This document shows, one piece after another, positions 35,005 through 43,248 of a stretch of DNA of 64,000 nucleotides. The notes under the pieces were generated by a model that had not been told where the DNA came from, did not search any database, and saw only the letters and a list, made by a program, of their open reading frames with translations. Each line of letters opens with the position of its first letter. Position 1 is the first letter of the stretch. The stretch is from contig NZ_JAGTTN010000010.1 of NCBI RefSeq assembly GCF_020682705.1, forward strand, positions 30,320-94,319, read 5' to 3'. The position numbers were made by a program, and so were the translations under genes. This DNA comes from Microbacterium allomyrinae. GTDB taxonomy: Bacteria; Actinomycetota; Actinomycetes; Actinomycetales; Microbacteriaceae.

Positions 35005-35868
35005 ATGCTGCGCATCGACCCCGCCCATCCGCCGGTGTGGCGCTCACCCACCGTTCTCCAGTTCGGCGCAGGACCGGTCGCCGTCATCGACGATCCGCAT
35101 CCCTGGCAGCAGCGCGTCGTCCGCGAACTCGAGCGCGGCATCCCGGACGACGCGTTCGTTCCTCTCGCCGAGGCATTCGGCGCACCCTCGGCGGCCGTCG
35201 CCGCCCAGCTTCTCGCGCGCATCCGACCTGCCCTCGAGGCACCCCCGCGACCGCGTCGGCGCGTCACCGTGCACGCCTCCCCCGGCGTTCCCGCCGCGCA
35301 GTGCGACTCGGTCGCCTCCGGCCTTGCCGCGGCCGGGGCCGACATCGACGAGGTTCAGCCGTTCGACCAGCTCGGCGCAGGCGATCCCGGGTCCGCCGTG
35401 GTGATCGTGGCGCACCGCCTCGTCGCACCCGCGCTGGCCGCGTCGCTCATGGCCGACGACATCGCGCACATCCCGGTGATCCTCACCGGCTCGGGCGCGA
35501 CCATCGGCCCGTTCGTGGCTCCGGGAGCAACCGCATGCCTGTGGTGCGTGTCCGCACACCACTGCGACGCCGACCCCACATGGCCGGTAGTCGCCGCGCA
35601 GCTGCTCGGTCGATCAGTCGAGGCCGATGCCGCCGTGACGTGGGAGGCGGGCCTGGTCGCCGGACGGTTGATCAGCGAGCGCGAGGGACGTCCCGCGCAC
35701 CCGCGGAACCGGTCGGTGACCCTGCGCGCCGGGTCGCTGCACCGGAGCGTGCAGGCGCACCGGCCGCACGCAGAGTGCCGCTGCCGATCTCTCGGAGGAA
35801 GCGGGAGGGCTGTCGCTCCCGTGCGCCTCGAGACCAGGTCAGCGAGAGCGTTCGCCCGGCCCGCGTGA
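35005..35868 (+). CDS. Orphan cyclodehydratase/E1-like protein (TOMM leader-binding type)
   Basis: 287 aa. The C-terminal half resembles E1-like proteins that bind leader peptides in thiazole/oxazole-modified microcin pathways: HIPVILTGSGATIGPFVAPGA leads to C178-L-W-C181, and two further cysteines are C258 and C260 near the C-terminus, the four-Cys zinc site of this group. The N-terminal 110 residues are poorly conserved. No precursor peptide, dehydrogenase or YcaO gene is seen nearby, so its role is unknown and may be unrelated to peptide modification. ATG 35005 is set by a CATGAT hexamer. Its last 197 bp overlap the helicase gene, tail to tail. Confidence 0.7.
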   Translation: MLRIDPAHPPVWRSPTVLQFGAGPVAVIDDPHPWQQRVVRELERGIPDDAFVPLAEAFGAPSAAVAAQLLARIRPALEAPPRPRRRVTVHASPGVPAAQCDSVASGLAAAGADIDEVQPFDQLGAGDPGSAVVIVAHRLVAPALAASLMADDIAHIPVILTGSGATIGPFVAPGATACLWCVSAHHCDADPTWPVVAAQLLGRSVEADAAVTWEAGLVAGRLISEREGRPAHPRNRSVTLRAGSLHRSVQAHRPHAECRCRSLGGSGRAVAPVRLETRSARAFARPA

Positions 35869-37465
35869 TCCCGACGTATGCGAGGCGGCGCTCTTCATCC
35901 ACCTGCTCGAATGTCGCCGCATACGAGATCGGCAGCAAGCCCTCCGCGATGCCGACCAGATGCACGTGGTCCCACTCGAGGCCCTTCGCTGCGTGCAGCG
36001 TCGCGAGGGTCACCGTGCGCAACGCCGGTTCGTCGTTCACGCGTGCCCGTGCCGTGAGGTCGTCGGTGAAGGCGCGCAGAGTGACCCCCGGCTCGGCCTC
36101 CTGCGCGAGCCGCAGGAGCGCAGCCCTGGCCTCCCAGGTGTCGCGCAGGGCTCCCCCGGCCTGCGGCGGCTCGTCGGTGAGCCCGAGCGAACGCAGCACG
36201 TCGCGCACGGTGTCGACCAGACCGCCTTCGATGGGGGCGACGGAGGCCGCGCGCAACGCCATGACGCCCTGGCGCACCTCGGGAAGATCGAAGAATCGGC
36301 GCCCGCCCAGCACGCTGGTGGCGATCCCGGCGTCGGCGAGCGCGGCGATGAGCTCGGCGGACTGCGAGTGCGCGCGGTACAGCACGGCGATCTGGCGTGG
36401 ATCGACGCCGTCCGCGATCTGCGCCGTGATGCGGGATGCCACCGCACGAGCCTCCGTCTTGTCGTCCTCGAACGCGGCGACCGTCGGCAGCGGCACGATC
36501 TGATCTTCCTCGTCCCCGGTGGCAACTGGCGTCCGGTGGGGCGACGCCGTCAGGTGCAGGGCGCCGGGCCGGCCGCGCATGAGCTCATTGGCGACACCGA
36601 GAATCGCGGCATCCGATCGGTAGTTCGTCTCCAGGCGCACGACGCGCGCACCCTCGAAGCGTTTGTCGAACTCGAGGAGGAAGCGGGCGTCGGCGCCGGC
36701 GAAGGAGTAGATCGTCTGGCTCGCATCGCCGACGACGCAGAGGTCTCGCCGGTCACCCAGCCACAGCTCCAGAAGCCGGTTCTGCAGGGGTGAGACGTCC
36801 TGGAACTCGTCGACCGTGAAGTGCCGGTACTGCTCGCGCACCGCCTTGGCCACCTGCGGTTCGGCCTCGAGCATGCCCGCGCACGCAAGCAGCACGTCCT
36901 CGAAGTCGAGCTGGCGGCGCTCATCCTTCAGCTTCTCGTACGAGCGCTGCAGGGCGACGACGCGGTCGACTCCGAGCCGCCCGATTCCGTTCGGCCGGGC
37001 CGCGGCGTATGCATCGATGCTGAGCATCGAGACCTTCCGCCATTCGATCTCGCTCGCGACATCGCGCAGCGTCGCACGATCGGGGCTGAGCCCCACGCCG
37101 TCAGCCGCGTGTGCGAGCAGCTTCACCTTGTTGTCGACGATGCTCGGAGCGGTGTCGCCGGCGAGCGTCGGCCAGAAGAAGTTGAGCTGCGCCAGCGCAG
37201 TGGCGTGGAAGGTCCGCGCAGCGACGCCGTCGACGCCGAGTACGCGCAGGCGACCGCGCATCTCGCCCGCGGCTTTGGCTGTGAAGGTGACCGCCATCAC
37301 GCGGCCCGGCGAGTACGCGCCGGTATCGACGCCGTGGGCGATGCGGTGCGTGATCACACGAGTCTTGCCCGTGCCGGCACCCGCGAGCACCACGACCGGT
37401 CCGCGCAGGGCGGTCACCGCTTCGCGCTGGTTCTCGTCCAGTCCGCTCAGTGCCCCGCCGCTCAC
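35672..37465 (-). CDS. UvrD-like superfamily 1 DNA helicase
   Basis: 597 aa SF1A helicase for DNA repair. Motifs: ENQREAV (Q motif), GAGTGKT (Walker A), VTFTAKAAGEMRGRL, VDEFQDVSPLQ (Walker B), VGDASQTIYSFAGAD, VRLETNYRSDAAIL, TLHAAKGLEWDHV and LAYVGITRAGRTLSL. There is no HRDC domain after the helicase core, unlike mycobacterial UvrD2. The tail after SRFLREIG is Ala/Arg/Gly-rich and overlaps the opposite gene. GTG 37465 overlaps the nudC stop by 4 nt, so both are translated from one transcript. Confidence 0.9.
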   Translation of the reverse strand: MSGGALSGLDENQREAVTALRGPVVVLAGAGTGKTRVITHRIAHGVDTGAYSPGRVMAVTFTAKAAGEMRGRLRVLGVDGVAARTFHATALAQLNFFWPTLAGDTAPSIVDNKVKLLAHAADGVGLSPDRATLRDVASEIEWRKVSMLSIDAYAAARPNGIGRLGVDRVVALQRSYEKLKDERRQLDFEDVLLACAGMLEAEPQVAKAVREQYRHFTVDEFQDVSPLQNRLLELWLGDRRDLCVVGDASQTIYSFAGADARFLLEFDKRFEGARVVRLETNYRSDAAILGVANELMRGRPGALHLTASPHRTPVATGDEEDQIVPLPTVAAFEDDKTEARAVASRITAQIADGVDPRQIAVLYRAHSQSAELIAALADAGIATSVLGGRRFFDLPEVRQGVMALRAASVAPIEGGLVDTVRDVLRSLGLTDEPPQAGGALRDTWEARAALLRLAQEAEPGVTLRAFTDDLTARARVNDEPALRTVTLATLHAAKGLEWDHVHLVGIAEGLLPISYAATFEQVDEERRLAYVGITRAGRTLSLTWSRGARERQPSRFLREIGSGTLRAAGAPARSGAATRRAGSPTGSAGARDVPRAR

Positions 37466-38376
37466 GCCGCCCCCACGTGCCAGTCGCTGATCAGCCGATG
37501 CGCGATCGATGCGGAACCGGGAAGCACGAATTCGGACCCGCCGCGCAGAGCGTCGCCGATCTCCGCGCGCGTGAACCAGCGCACGGCCGCGATCTCCTCG
37601 CCGTCGGCACGCGCCGCGGCGTCGTCGACCGCGGTCGCGTGAAACCCGACCATGAGCGAACGCGGGTACGGCCATGCTTGAGACCCGCGATACTTCACCG
37701 CGTCCACCTCGATGCCCGATTCCTCGAGGACCTCGCGGCGCACGGCGGCCTCCAGCCCCTCACCCGACTCGACGAATCCGGCGAAGCACGAGTACCGGTT
37801 CGCTACCCACAGCGCGTTCGATCCGAGCAGCAGCAGGTCCGGATCGCTCGCGCTGGTGATCGCGACGATGACGGCGGGGTCGGTCCGGGGAAAGTGCTGG
37901 CGACCGCACGAGGGGCAGCGGCGCGACCAGCCGGCGTCGACGAGCATTGTGAGCGCTCCGCACGCGGGGCAGTGCGGGGCTTCGAGCAGCCAGCGGCCGA
38001 GGCTCAGCGCCGCCACGAAAGCGCCGGCGTCGTCGGCAGACAGGGTGCCCCCGACGGTGCGCAGTCCTGACCAGCCCGCGGGGGCCGGGAACAGCTCGGC
38101 GCCACGCGCTGCGTGCACCGTTGCCAGCAGCGCGGCGCCTGCGGCGTCGCGTCCGAGGAACGCCCATTCACCGCCTGCGGGCGCTTCGGACGGAGAGATC
38201 CAGCGCAACTCGTCGGTGGCGGCGAGCGGTGCGGAGTCGCCGACGACCGTGAGGACCCGAGTCGTGGGATCCGCCTTCGCGGACGCGAGGAGATCGGGAA
38301 TCGCCCGCTCGTGGGCCGCGCGGTCCCAGCCGGCCTGTGAGAGGGGCGAGAGCCTCGAGCTTTCGGGCGCCGTCAT
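37462..38376 (-). CDS. nudC: NAD+ diphosphatase (NudC)
   Basis: 304 aa. Cleaves NAD(H) to AMP and NMN, and in bacteria removes NAD caps from RNA. The zinc ribbon C-P-A-C and C-P-S-C flank residues 155-185, and the Nudix box reads GFVESGEGLEAAVRREVLEESGI with the NudC-specific SQAWPYPRSLM just after it. ATG 38376 is chosen; upstream in-frame codons would run into the promoter of the divergent gene. Its stop overlaps the helicase start (GTGA), linking an RNA/NAD enzyme to a DNA repair helicase in one operon. Confidence 0.93.
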   Translation of the reverse strand: MTAPESSRLSPLSQAGWDRAAHERAIPDLLASAKADPTTRVLTVVGDSAPLAATDELRWISPSEAPAGGEWAFLGRDAAGAALLATVHAARGAELFPAPAGWSGLRTVGGTLSADDAGAFVAALSLGRWLLEAPHCPACGALTMLVDAGWSRRCPSCGRQHFPRTDPAVIVAITSASDPDLLLLGSNALWVANRYSCFAGFVESGEGLEAAVRREVLEESGIEVDAVKYRGSQAWPYPRSLMVGFHATAVDDAAARADGEEIAAVRWFTRAEIGDALRGGSEFVLPGSASIAHRLISDWHVGAA

Positions 38377-38477
38377 CGAGAGTGCTCCGCTTCGTCTGGG
38401 CCCCGGGCGAGGATCGGCACGAACGACGCGGTCGGACAGCCAGGGCGTGGCGCGGGGGTGGAGGAGCGCACCCGACC

Positions 38478-38483
38478 TACCCT
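38478..38483 (+). promoter_or_regulatory. Leaderless -10 element for the phosphotransferase-like gene
   Basis: TACCCT with 6 nt to the ATG at 38490. Confidence 0.55.
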
Positions 38484-38489
38484 GGGCAC

Positions 38490-39887
38490 ATGGCACGCTC
38501 ACCCTTCACTCTAGCTGCGTCGGTCACGTCGGCTCTGCCCCGGGTCGGCGTCGTCGGAGTCGGCACGCTCACCGAAGGCGCGGCCGGTCGCTACGACGCG
38601 GCGGTCGCGGACCTCGATGACGGCCGAAGGGTCGTGGTGCGTGTTCCCGCCGATGTCGCAGCGATTCCGGAACTCGCCGCCGAGGTGCGTGCGCTGCGCG
38701 CGCTCACCCCGGGCGTGCGGGGGCTGCTCCCCTTCCGTGCACCGGAGTTTCTGGGCGAAGCAGGGCTCGGCGACGCGCGCGTCGTCGTCGTCGACTTCCT
38801 CCCCGGCTACCGTGTCGATGCCGCCCACCTGCCGCCGGGGCGCGGCGCCGCGACTTCGCTCGGCGCCGCGCTGGCGTCTCTGCACGCACTGCCTCATTCG
38901 GTCGTCCGGGCCGAAGGTCTTCCCGCCCGCACTCCGCAGCAGGTGCGCACCGATGCCGCCCGCCTCGTCGACCGCGCCGAGGCGACCAGGCACCTGCCTG
39001 CCACGCTCCTGCACCGCTGGCGACGCGCTCTCGACACCGACGAACTGTGGCGGTTCGAATCCGCCGTCGTCCTCGGCGGAGCCGGCGCAGCGTCGTTCCT
39101 CTTCGAGGATGTCGACGGCGTGCCGACCGTGACAGGGCTGCTCGAGTGGCATGGCCTGTCGATCGGCGATCCGGCGACCGACCTGCAGTGGCTGGCGTCC
39201 GCCCCGACCGCGGCCGGCGACGTCTACGCGGCATATGTCGCCGGCAGCGACCGAGCCCCCGATGCACGCGCCCGCGAGCGCGCCCGCCTGTTCGCCGAGC
39301 TCGAGTTCGCCAAATGGCTGGTCCACGGCCATGACGCAGGCAACGACGACGTCGTTGCCGATGCTGTCGAACTGCTGGAGTCGCTCGCGGTGGGCGTGGC
39401 GGGCGACGACCTCGTGACGGATGCTGCGCTCGACGTCGACGACGCGATCGCACTGCTGGATCGGATGCCCGAGGCCGGGGCACCGGCGATCGATACGTCG
39501 ATGCAGACCGATGCCTACGATCCCGAGGAGCTCGCGCAATGGTTCTCGGACGAGAGCGACGATCTGACCCGCGCGGACACCGGGGACACCGGCGATATCG
39601 ACGGCGGCTTCGCGGCCGACGAGGAGATTGCGACAGAGCCTGCGTACGATGCAGAGTCCGCACGTGTGGCCGTCGATGGCAGTCGGACCGAGTGGTCCGC
39701 GCCGACTGCGTGGCACCCGGACGAGGTATCCACCGCCCCGATCGAGATTCCCGTTGACGCCGACGCAGCCGCTCGGGCGTCCTCGGAGCGTCAGTCGGCA
39801 CCGGTAGAGGCACCGGTAGAGACGGATGCCGCCGCCGACGCCGAGCGTTCGTCCGAGGCGGCGCTGCGCCGCTGGCTGACCGACTGA
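38490..39887 (+). CDS. Degenerate aminoglycoside phosphotransferase-like protein
   Basis: 465 aa. The first 300 residues have the APH/kinase fold (VVVVDFLPGYRVD hinge, SLGAALASLHALP), but the catalytic loop HGDLhpxN reads VLGGAGAASFLF, so the catalytic Asp and Asn are Gly and Ser, and the metal-binding Asp region reads LLEWHGLSIGDPATDL with Glu. It should not transfer phosphate unless another residue takes over. Residues 305-465 are acidic, with many Asp/Glu/Ala and no visible domain. ATG 38490 follows TACCCT by 6 nt. Divergent from nudC, convergent with adnB. Confidence 0.75.
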   Translation: MARSPFTLAASVTSALPRVGVVGVGTLTEGAAGRYDAAVADLDDGRRVVVRVPADVAAIPELAAEVRALRALTPGVRGLLPFRAPEFLGEAGLGDARVVVVDFLPGYRVDAAHLPPGRGAATSLGAALASLHALPHSVVRAEGLPARTPQQVRTDAARLVDRAEATRHLPATLLHRWRRALDTDELWRFESAVVLGGAGAASFLFEDVDGVPTVTGLLEWHGLSIGDPATDLQWLASAPTAAGDVYAAYVAGSDRAPDARARERARLFAELEFAKWLVHGHDAGNDDVVADAVELLESLAVGVAGDDLVTDAALDVDDAIALLDRMPEAGAPAIDTSMQTDAYDPEELAQWFSDESDDLTRADTGDTGDIDGGFAADEEIATEPAYDAESARVAVDGSRTEWSAPTAWHPDEVSTAPIEIPVDADAAARASSERQSAPVEAPVETDAAADAERSSEAALRRWLTD

Positions 39888-39899
39888 CCGACGTGCAGC

Positions 39900-39921
39900 T
39901 CCGCCGCTGATCATCGGCGGA
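39900..39921. terminator. Possible terminator between convergent genes
   Basis: A 7-bp stem TCCGCCG/CGGCGGA with an 8-nt loop; short and without a T-run. Confidence 0.35.
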
Positions 39922-39927
39922 ACGGGC

Positions 39928-42900
39928 TCAGCCGCGAACGATCACATCCTCTGCCACGTAGTAGAGCGCAACGTCGATCTCCGCCATCGGCACGCCGTGC
40001 TTGGCGTGGTACGCCTGCCGATACAGCTCGAGCTGCAACATCCGCTCGTCCTTCTCGGCGCTCGTGCGCGGCGCCGCGCCGGTCTTCCAGTCGACGATCT
40101 CGATGCGGCCGCCGCGATCCTCGCGCCGGTAGACCGCGTCGAGCTTGCAGATGACGATGTGGGGCAGTCCGTCGGGCCCCGCGGTCGCGAAGTCGATCTC
40201 CGTCTCGACCTCGATCGGCTGCAGCGGTGCCCACTCGGACACCAGGAACTTCTCTCGCAGCCCCGCGAGCGCCGCCGCGTCTTCGACGGAGGCTTCGGTG
40301 CCGGGCACGTCTTCGTCCAGTTCCCACAGCGCGTCATCGAGCGAACCGCCGAGGCCGGGCGCGCCCGAGCGCTGCTCGACCCAGGCGTGGAACAGCGTGC
40401 CCAGGCGTGTCTGACGGAAGGGCCGTTCGGGCAGCGGCCGGGCGATCCTCGAGAGCGTGCCTTGCAGGTCGGCGACGTATTCCTTGTATCGCGATGCCGC
40501 AATGCGCGTCGGCGCCGTGTGGAGGCGTGCGGCTCGGCGCGCGTCGCGTTCGGCGAGGAGGAGCGCGGCCTGCGGATCGAGCGGTGGGCGCGGGGCGGCC
40601 AGCGCCGCTTCGACGTCGGCCGCAGCCCGCTCGATGACACCGCGGCGGGCGCCGAGCGGATCGATCGGCCACTGCAGCACGCGCCGCTCGCCCTGATACG
40701 GGTCGTCGCCGGCGTCGTCCTCGGCGAGCGGAACCCCGAGCGCCTGCGCGATCTCGACGAAGAACGTGCTGCGCGGTCGCGGCCGTTTCGTGCCGGACCA
40801 GCTCGCACCCGTCAGCAGCAGGTGGTCGCGGGCACGGGTGACGGCCACGTACGCCAGACGACGATCCTCTTCGAGCTGACGCGCCCGGTTTGCCTCGACG
40901 AAGGACTCGATCGCCTGCTTGAGGTCCTGCTGCGTCTGCGCAGACTGCCAGCCGAGCGCGGGCAACCAGGCCGAATCGCCGCGGAACGCATACGGCAGCA
41001 CGCCGAAGCCGAGCCACGCCTTGGTGTCGCGCGGCGCGCTCGGCAGTTCGTCCTTCACCAGGCGCACGACCGCGACGGCGTCCCACTCGAGCCCCTTCGA
41101 CCCGTGGATGGTGAGCAGCTGCACCACGTCGTCCTCGGGCGGCTCCGTGCGCGGCGCGAACTCGTCCAGCTGTTCGGCGTGCTCGAGCCACGCGAGCAGG
41201 CTCGAGAGAGAGCCGGTCTCGTCCGCCGCGAGGAATGCGTGGACTTCGTCGACGAACGCGCGCAGCTGCGCCGAGGCGACTCGTGCCGGCCCGCGCGCCT
41301 CGTTCGCGGCGAGCTCCACGTCGAGCCGGAGTTCGAGCTCGATCAGCCGCACGAGTTCGGGGATCGGCATCCCGATGGCTTGGCGCAGCCCTGCGAACAC
41401 GGATGCCGCTTCACGCAGCCGCTCGCGGGCCTCTGGGGTGAAGGCAGCCAGCCATCCATGATCGAGCTTCTGGCGCAGCACGAAGTCGAGCGCGTCGACG
41501 AGCGAACCGTCGTCGTCGCCGGCACTGCCGCGGATGCGTTCGACGACCTCGGGCGCGAGCGGCTGGAGCGCGGAATCGTGACGCGCGATGCGCCGAGCGA
41601 GCGCCGCGAGCTCACGGAGGTCGGGCAGTCCGATCGCCCACCGAGGGCCTGCGAGGAGCCGGATGAGGGACGAACCCGCTGCCGGGTCGCTGATCACCCG
41701 CAGCACGCACACGACGTCCACGACCTCCGGCGTCGACAGCAGTCCGCCGAGGCCGAGGATCCGGTGCGGGATGCCGCGCCGGCCGAGCGCATCGCCGAAG
41801 CGGACCATGTGCTTCTTGCTGCGGAAGAGGATCGCCCCGGTCGTCGAACGACCTTCCCGGGCGCGCGCGGCCCGCACACCCGCGAACCACTCCGCGACGT
41901 GCTCCGCCTCAGTGTCGAGGTCGGTGTCGAAAGCGAGCTCGATCGCCCCGTGCGGTGCTGCCGGGCGCGCACGCAGCTCCTGCACCGCGACCGCCGCGGA
42001 GGCCGCGAGCGGCGCGAGCACCGCGTTCGCGGCGGTGAGCACCGAGGCGCTGTTGCGCCAGCTGGTGAGGAGCGCGTATTGAGCGCACGGCACATCGGGC
42101 GAGAATGCCGCCGGGAAGCCGCCGAGGTTGCCCGCGCTGGCGCCGCGCCAGCCGTAGATCGCCTGATGCGGGTCTCCGACGGCCATCACGCCGGTGCCGC
42201 CGAAGAGCGTCGCCAGCAGATCCGTCTGCGCGACGGACGTGTCCTGATACTCGTCGAGGAGCACGACCCGGAAGCGCGCGCGCATCTCGTCCGCCACCGC
42301 GTGATGACCGGTGACCACCTCGAGAGCGCCCGCCACCTGATCGGAGAAGTCGATCACGCCCAGTCGCCGCTTCTCGGCCGAGTACTCACGCGCCAGATCC
42401 GAGAGCAGTGCGAGGGCGCCGACCTTCTCGGCGGCCTCGGCCACCTCTGCGTAGACCGCCGTGCCTTTGCGGGTAGAGGGCAGCTCGAGCACGGAGCGGA
42501 AGCGCTCGGGAAATGCCGCCAGCGCGTCGAAGTCGACGAGGTTGTCGACGCCGTCCCGCGCGATCCGCAGCGCGGCGTCGATGATGCTCCGCACCGCTTC
42601 GCCGCGCTCCTCGAGCCGCGGATCGTCCGAGGCGAACACGACCCGGCGCATCAGAAGCCACGCCGCGGACTCCGAGAGCACAGCGGCTTCGGCGTCCCGG
42701 CCGATCCGCACCGCGTGCTCACGGACGATCTGATCGGCGAAGCTGTTGTAGGTCGCGACCGTGGGGCGGTGCAGGAGCGCGTCGTCGTCGAACTGGCCCG
42801 TGGTGGCGCCCACCGAGCGGGCGAGGGAATCCAGCGCCTCTCCTCGGGCCAGAAGCGCCCGCGCGCCGTCGGTGCCGGAGCGCTCCAGCTCGCCGAACAC

Positions 42901-43248
42901 GTCGAGACGCCCCGCCTCGGCCAAGGCCGGCAGCGACGGCACGAGCCCCCGACGCTCGAACTCCGAGAGCCGTGTCAGGCGCTTCTGAATGCGCTCGGCG
43001 AGCTCGCCCGCGGCCTTCCGCGTGAACGTGAGCCCCAGCACCTCGTCGCGACGGACGATCCCGTTCGCCACCAGCCACACGACGCGGGCCGCCATCGTCT
43101 CGGTCTTGCCGCTCCCGGCGCCCGCGACCACGAGTGCCGGTTCGAGAGGCGCCTCGATGACGGCGGTCTGCTCGTCCGTGGGGGGGAACTGCCCGAGAGC
43201 GGCGGCGATGACGCGCGCCGAGAGCGTGGAGGAACCCGCGACGGTCAT
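39928..43248 (-). CDS. adnB: AdnB-like helicase-nuclease subunit
   Basis: 1106 aa subunit of the actinobacterial RecBCD-equivalent that resects double-strand breaks. N-terminal UvrD-type motor: VVAGAGSGKTET (Walker A), LTFTRKAAGELAERI, LLDEYQDTSVAQ (Walker B), VGDPHQAIYGWRGA, LTSWRNSASVL, LLTIHGSKGLEWDAV and AYVAVTRARDHLLLTG. The C-terminal RecB-type nuclease shows LGTLFHAWVEQ, CKLDAVYR, EIVDWKTG and QLELYRQAYH, the Asp-Asp/Glu-x-Lys site. ATG 43248 overlaps the stop of adnA by 4 nt, so the two subunits are coupled. An upstream in-frame start would sit inside adnA. Confidence 0.92.
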   Translation of the reverse strand: MTVAGSSTLSARVIAAALGQFPPTDEQTAVIEAPLEPALVVAGAGSGKTETMAARVVWLVANGIVRRDEVLGLTFTRKAAGELAERIQKRLTRLSEFERRGLVPSLPALAEAGRLDVFGELERSGTDGARALLARGEALDSLARSVGATTGQFDDDALLHRPTVATYNSFADQIVREHAVRIGRDAEAAVLSESAAWLLMRRVVFASDDPRLEERGEAVRSIIDAALRIARDGVDNLVDFDALAAFPERFRSVLELPSTRKGTAVYAEVAEAAEKVGALALLSDLAREYSAEKRRLGVIDFSDQVAGALEVVTGHHAVADEMRARFRVVLLDEYQDTSVAQTDLLATLFGGTGVMAVGDPHQAIYGWRGASAGNLGGFPAAFSPDVPCAQYALLTSWRNSASVLTAANAVLAPLAASAAVAVQELRARPAAPHGAIELAFDTDLDTEAEHVAEWFAGVRAARAREGRSTTGAILFRSKKHMVRFGDALGRRGIPHRILGLGGLLSTPEVVDVVCVLRVISDPAAGSSLIRLLAGPRWAIGLPDLRELAALARRIARHDSALQPLAPEVVERIRGSAGDDDGSLVDALDFVLRQKLDHGWLAAFTPEARERLREAASVFAGLRQAIGMPIPELVRLIELELRLDVELAANEARGPARVASAQLRAFVDEVHAFLAADETGSLSSLLAWLEHAEQLDEFAPRTEPPEDDVVQLLTIHGSKGLEWDAVAVVRLVKDELPSAPRDTKAWLGFGVLPYAFRGDSAWLPALGWQSAQTQQDLKQAIESFVEANRARQLEEDRRLAYVAVTRARDHLLLTGASWSGTKRPRPRSTFFVEIAQALGVPLAEDDAGDDPYQGERRVLQWPIDPLGARRGVIERAAADVEAALAAPRPPLDPQAALLLAERDARRAARLHTAPTRIAASRYKEYVADLQGTLSRIARPLPERPFRQTRLGTLFHAWVEQRSGAPGLGGSLDDALWELDEDVPGTEASVEDAAALAGLREKFLVSEWAPLQPIEVETEIDFATAGPDGLPHIVICKLDAVYRREDRGGRIEIVDWKTGAAPRTSAEKDERMLQLELYRQAYHAKHGVPMAEIDVALYYVAEDVIVRG

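Noticed and set aside
35672..35868. Sequencing error as cause of the gene overlap
   Set aside because: Both frames are intact with standard codon use up to their conserved ends, so no frameshift is needed to explain it.
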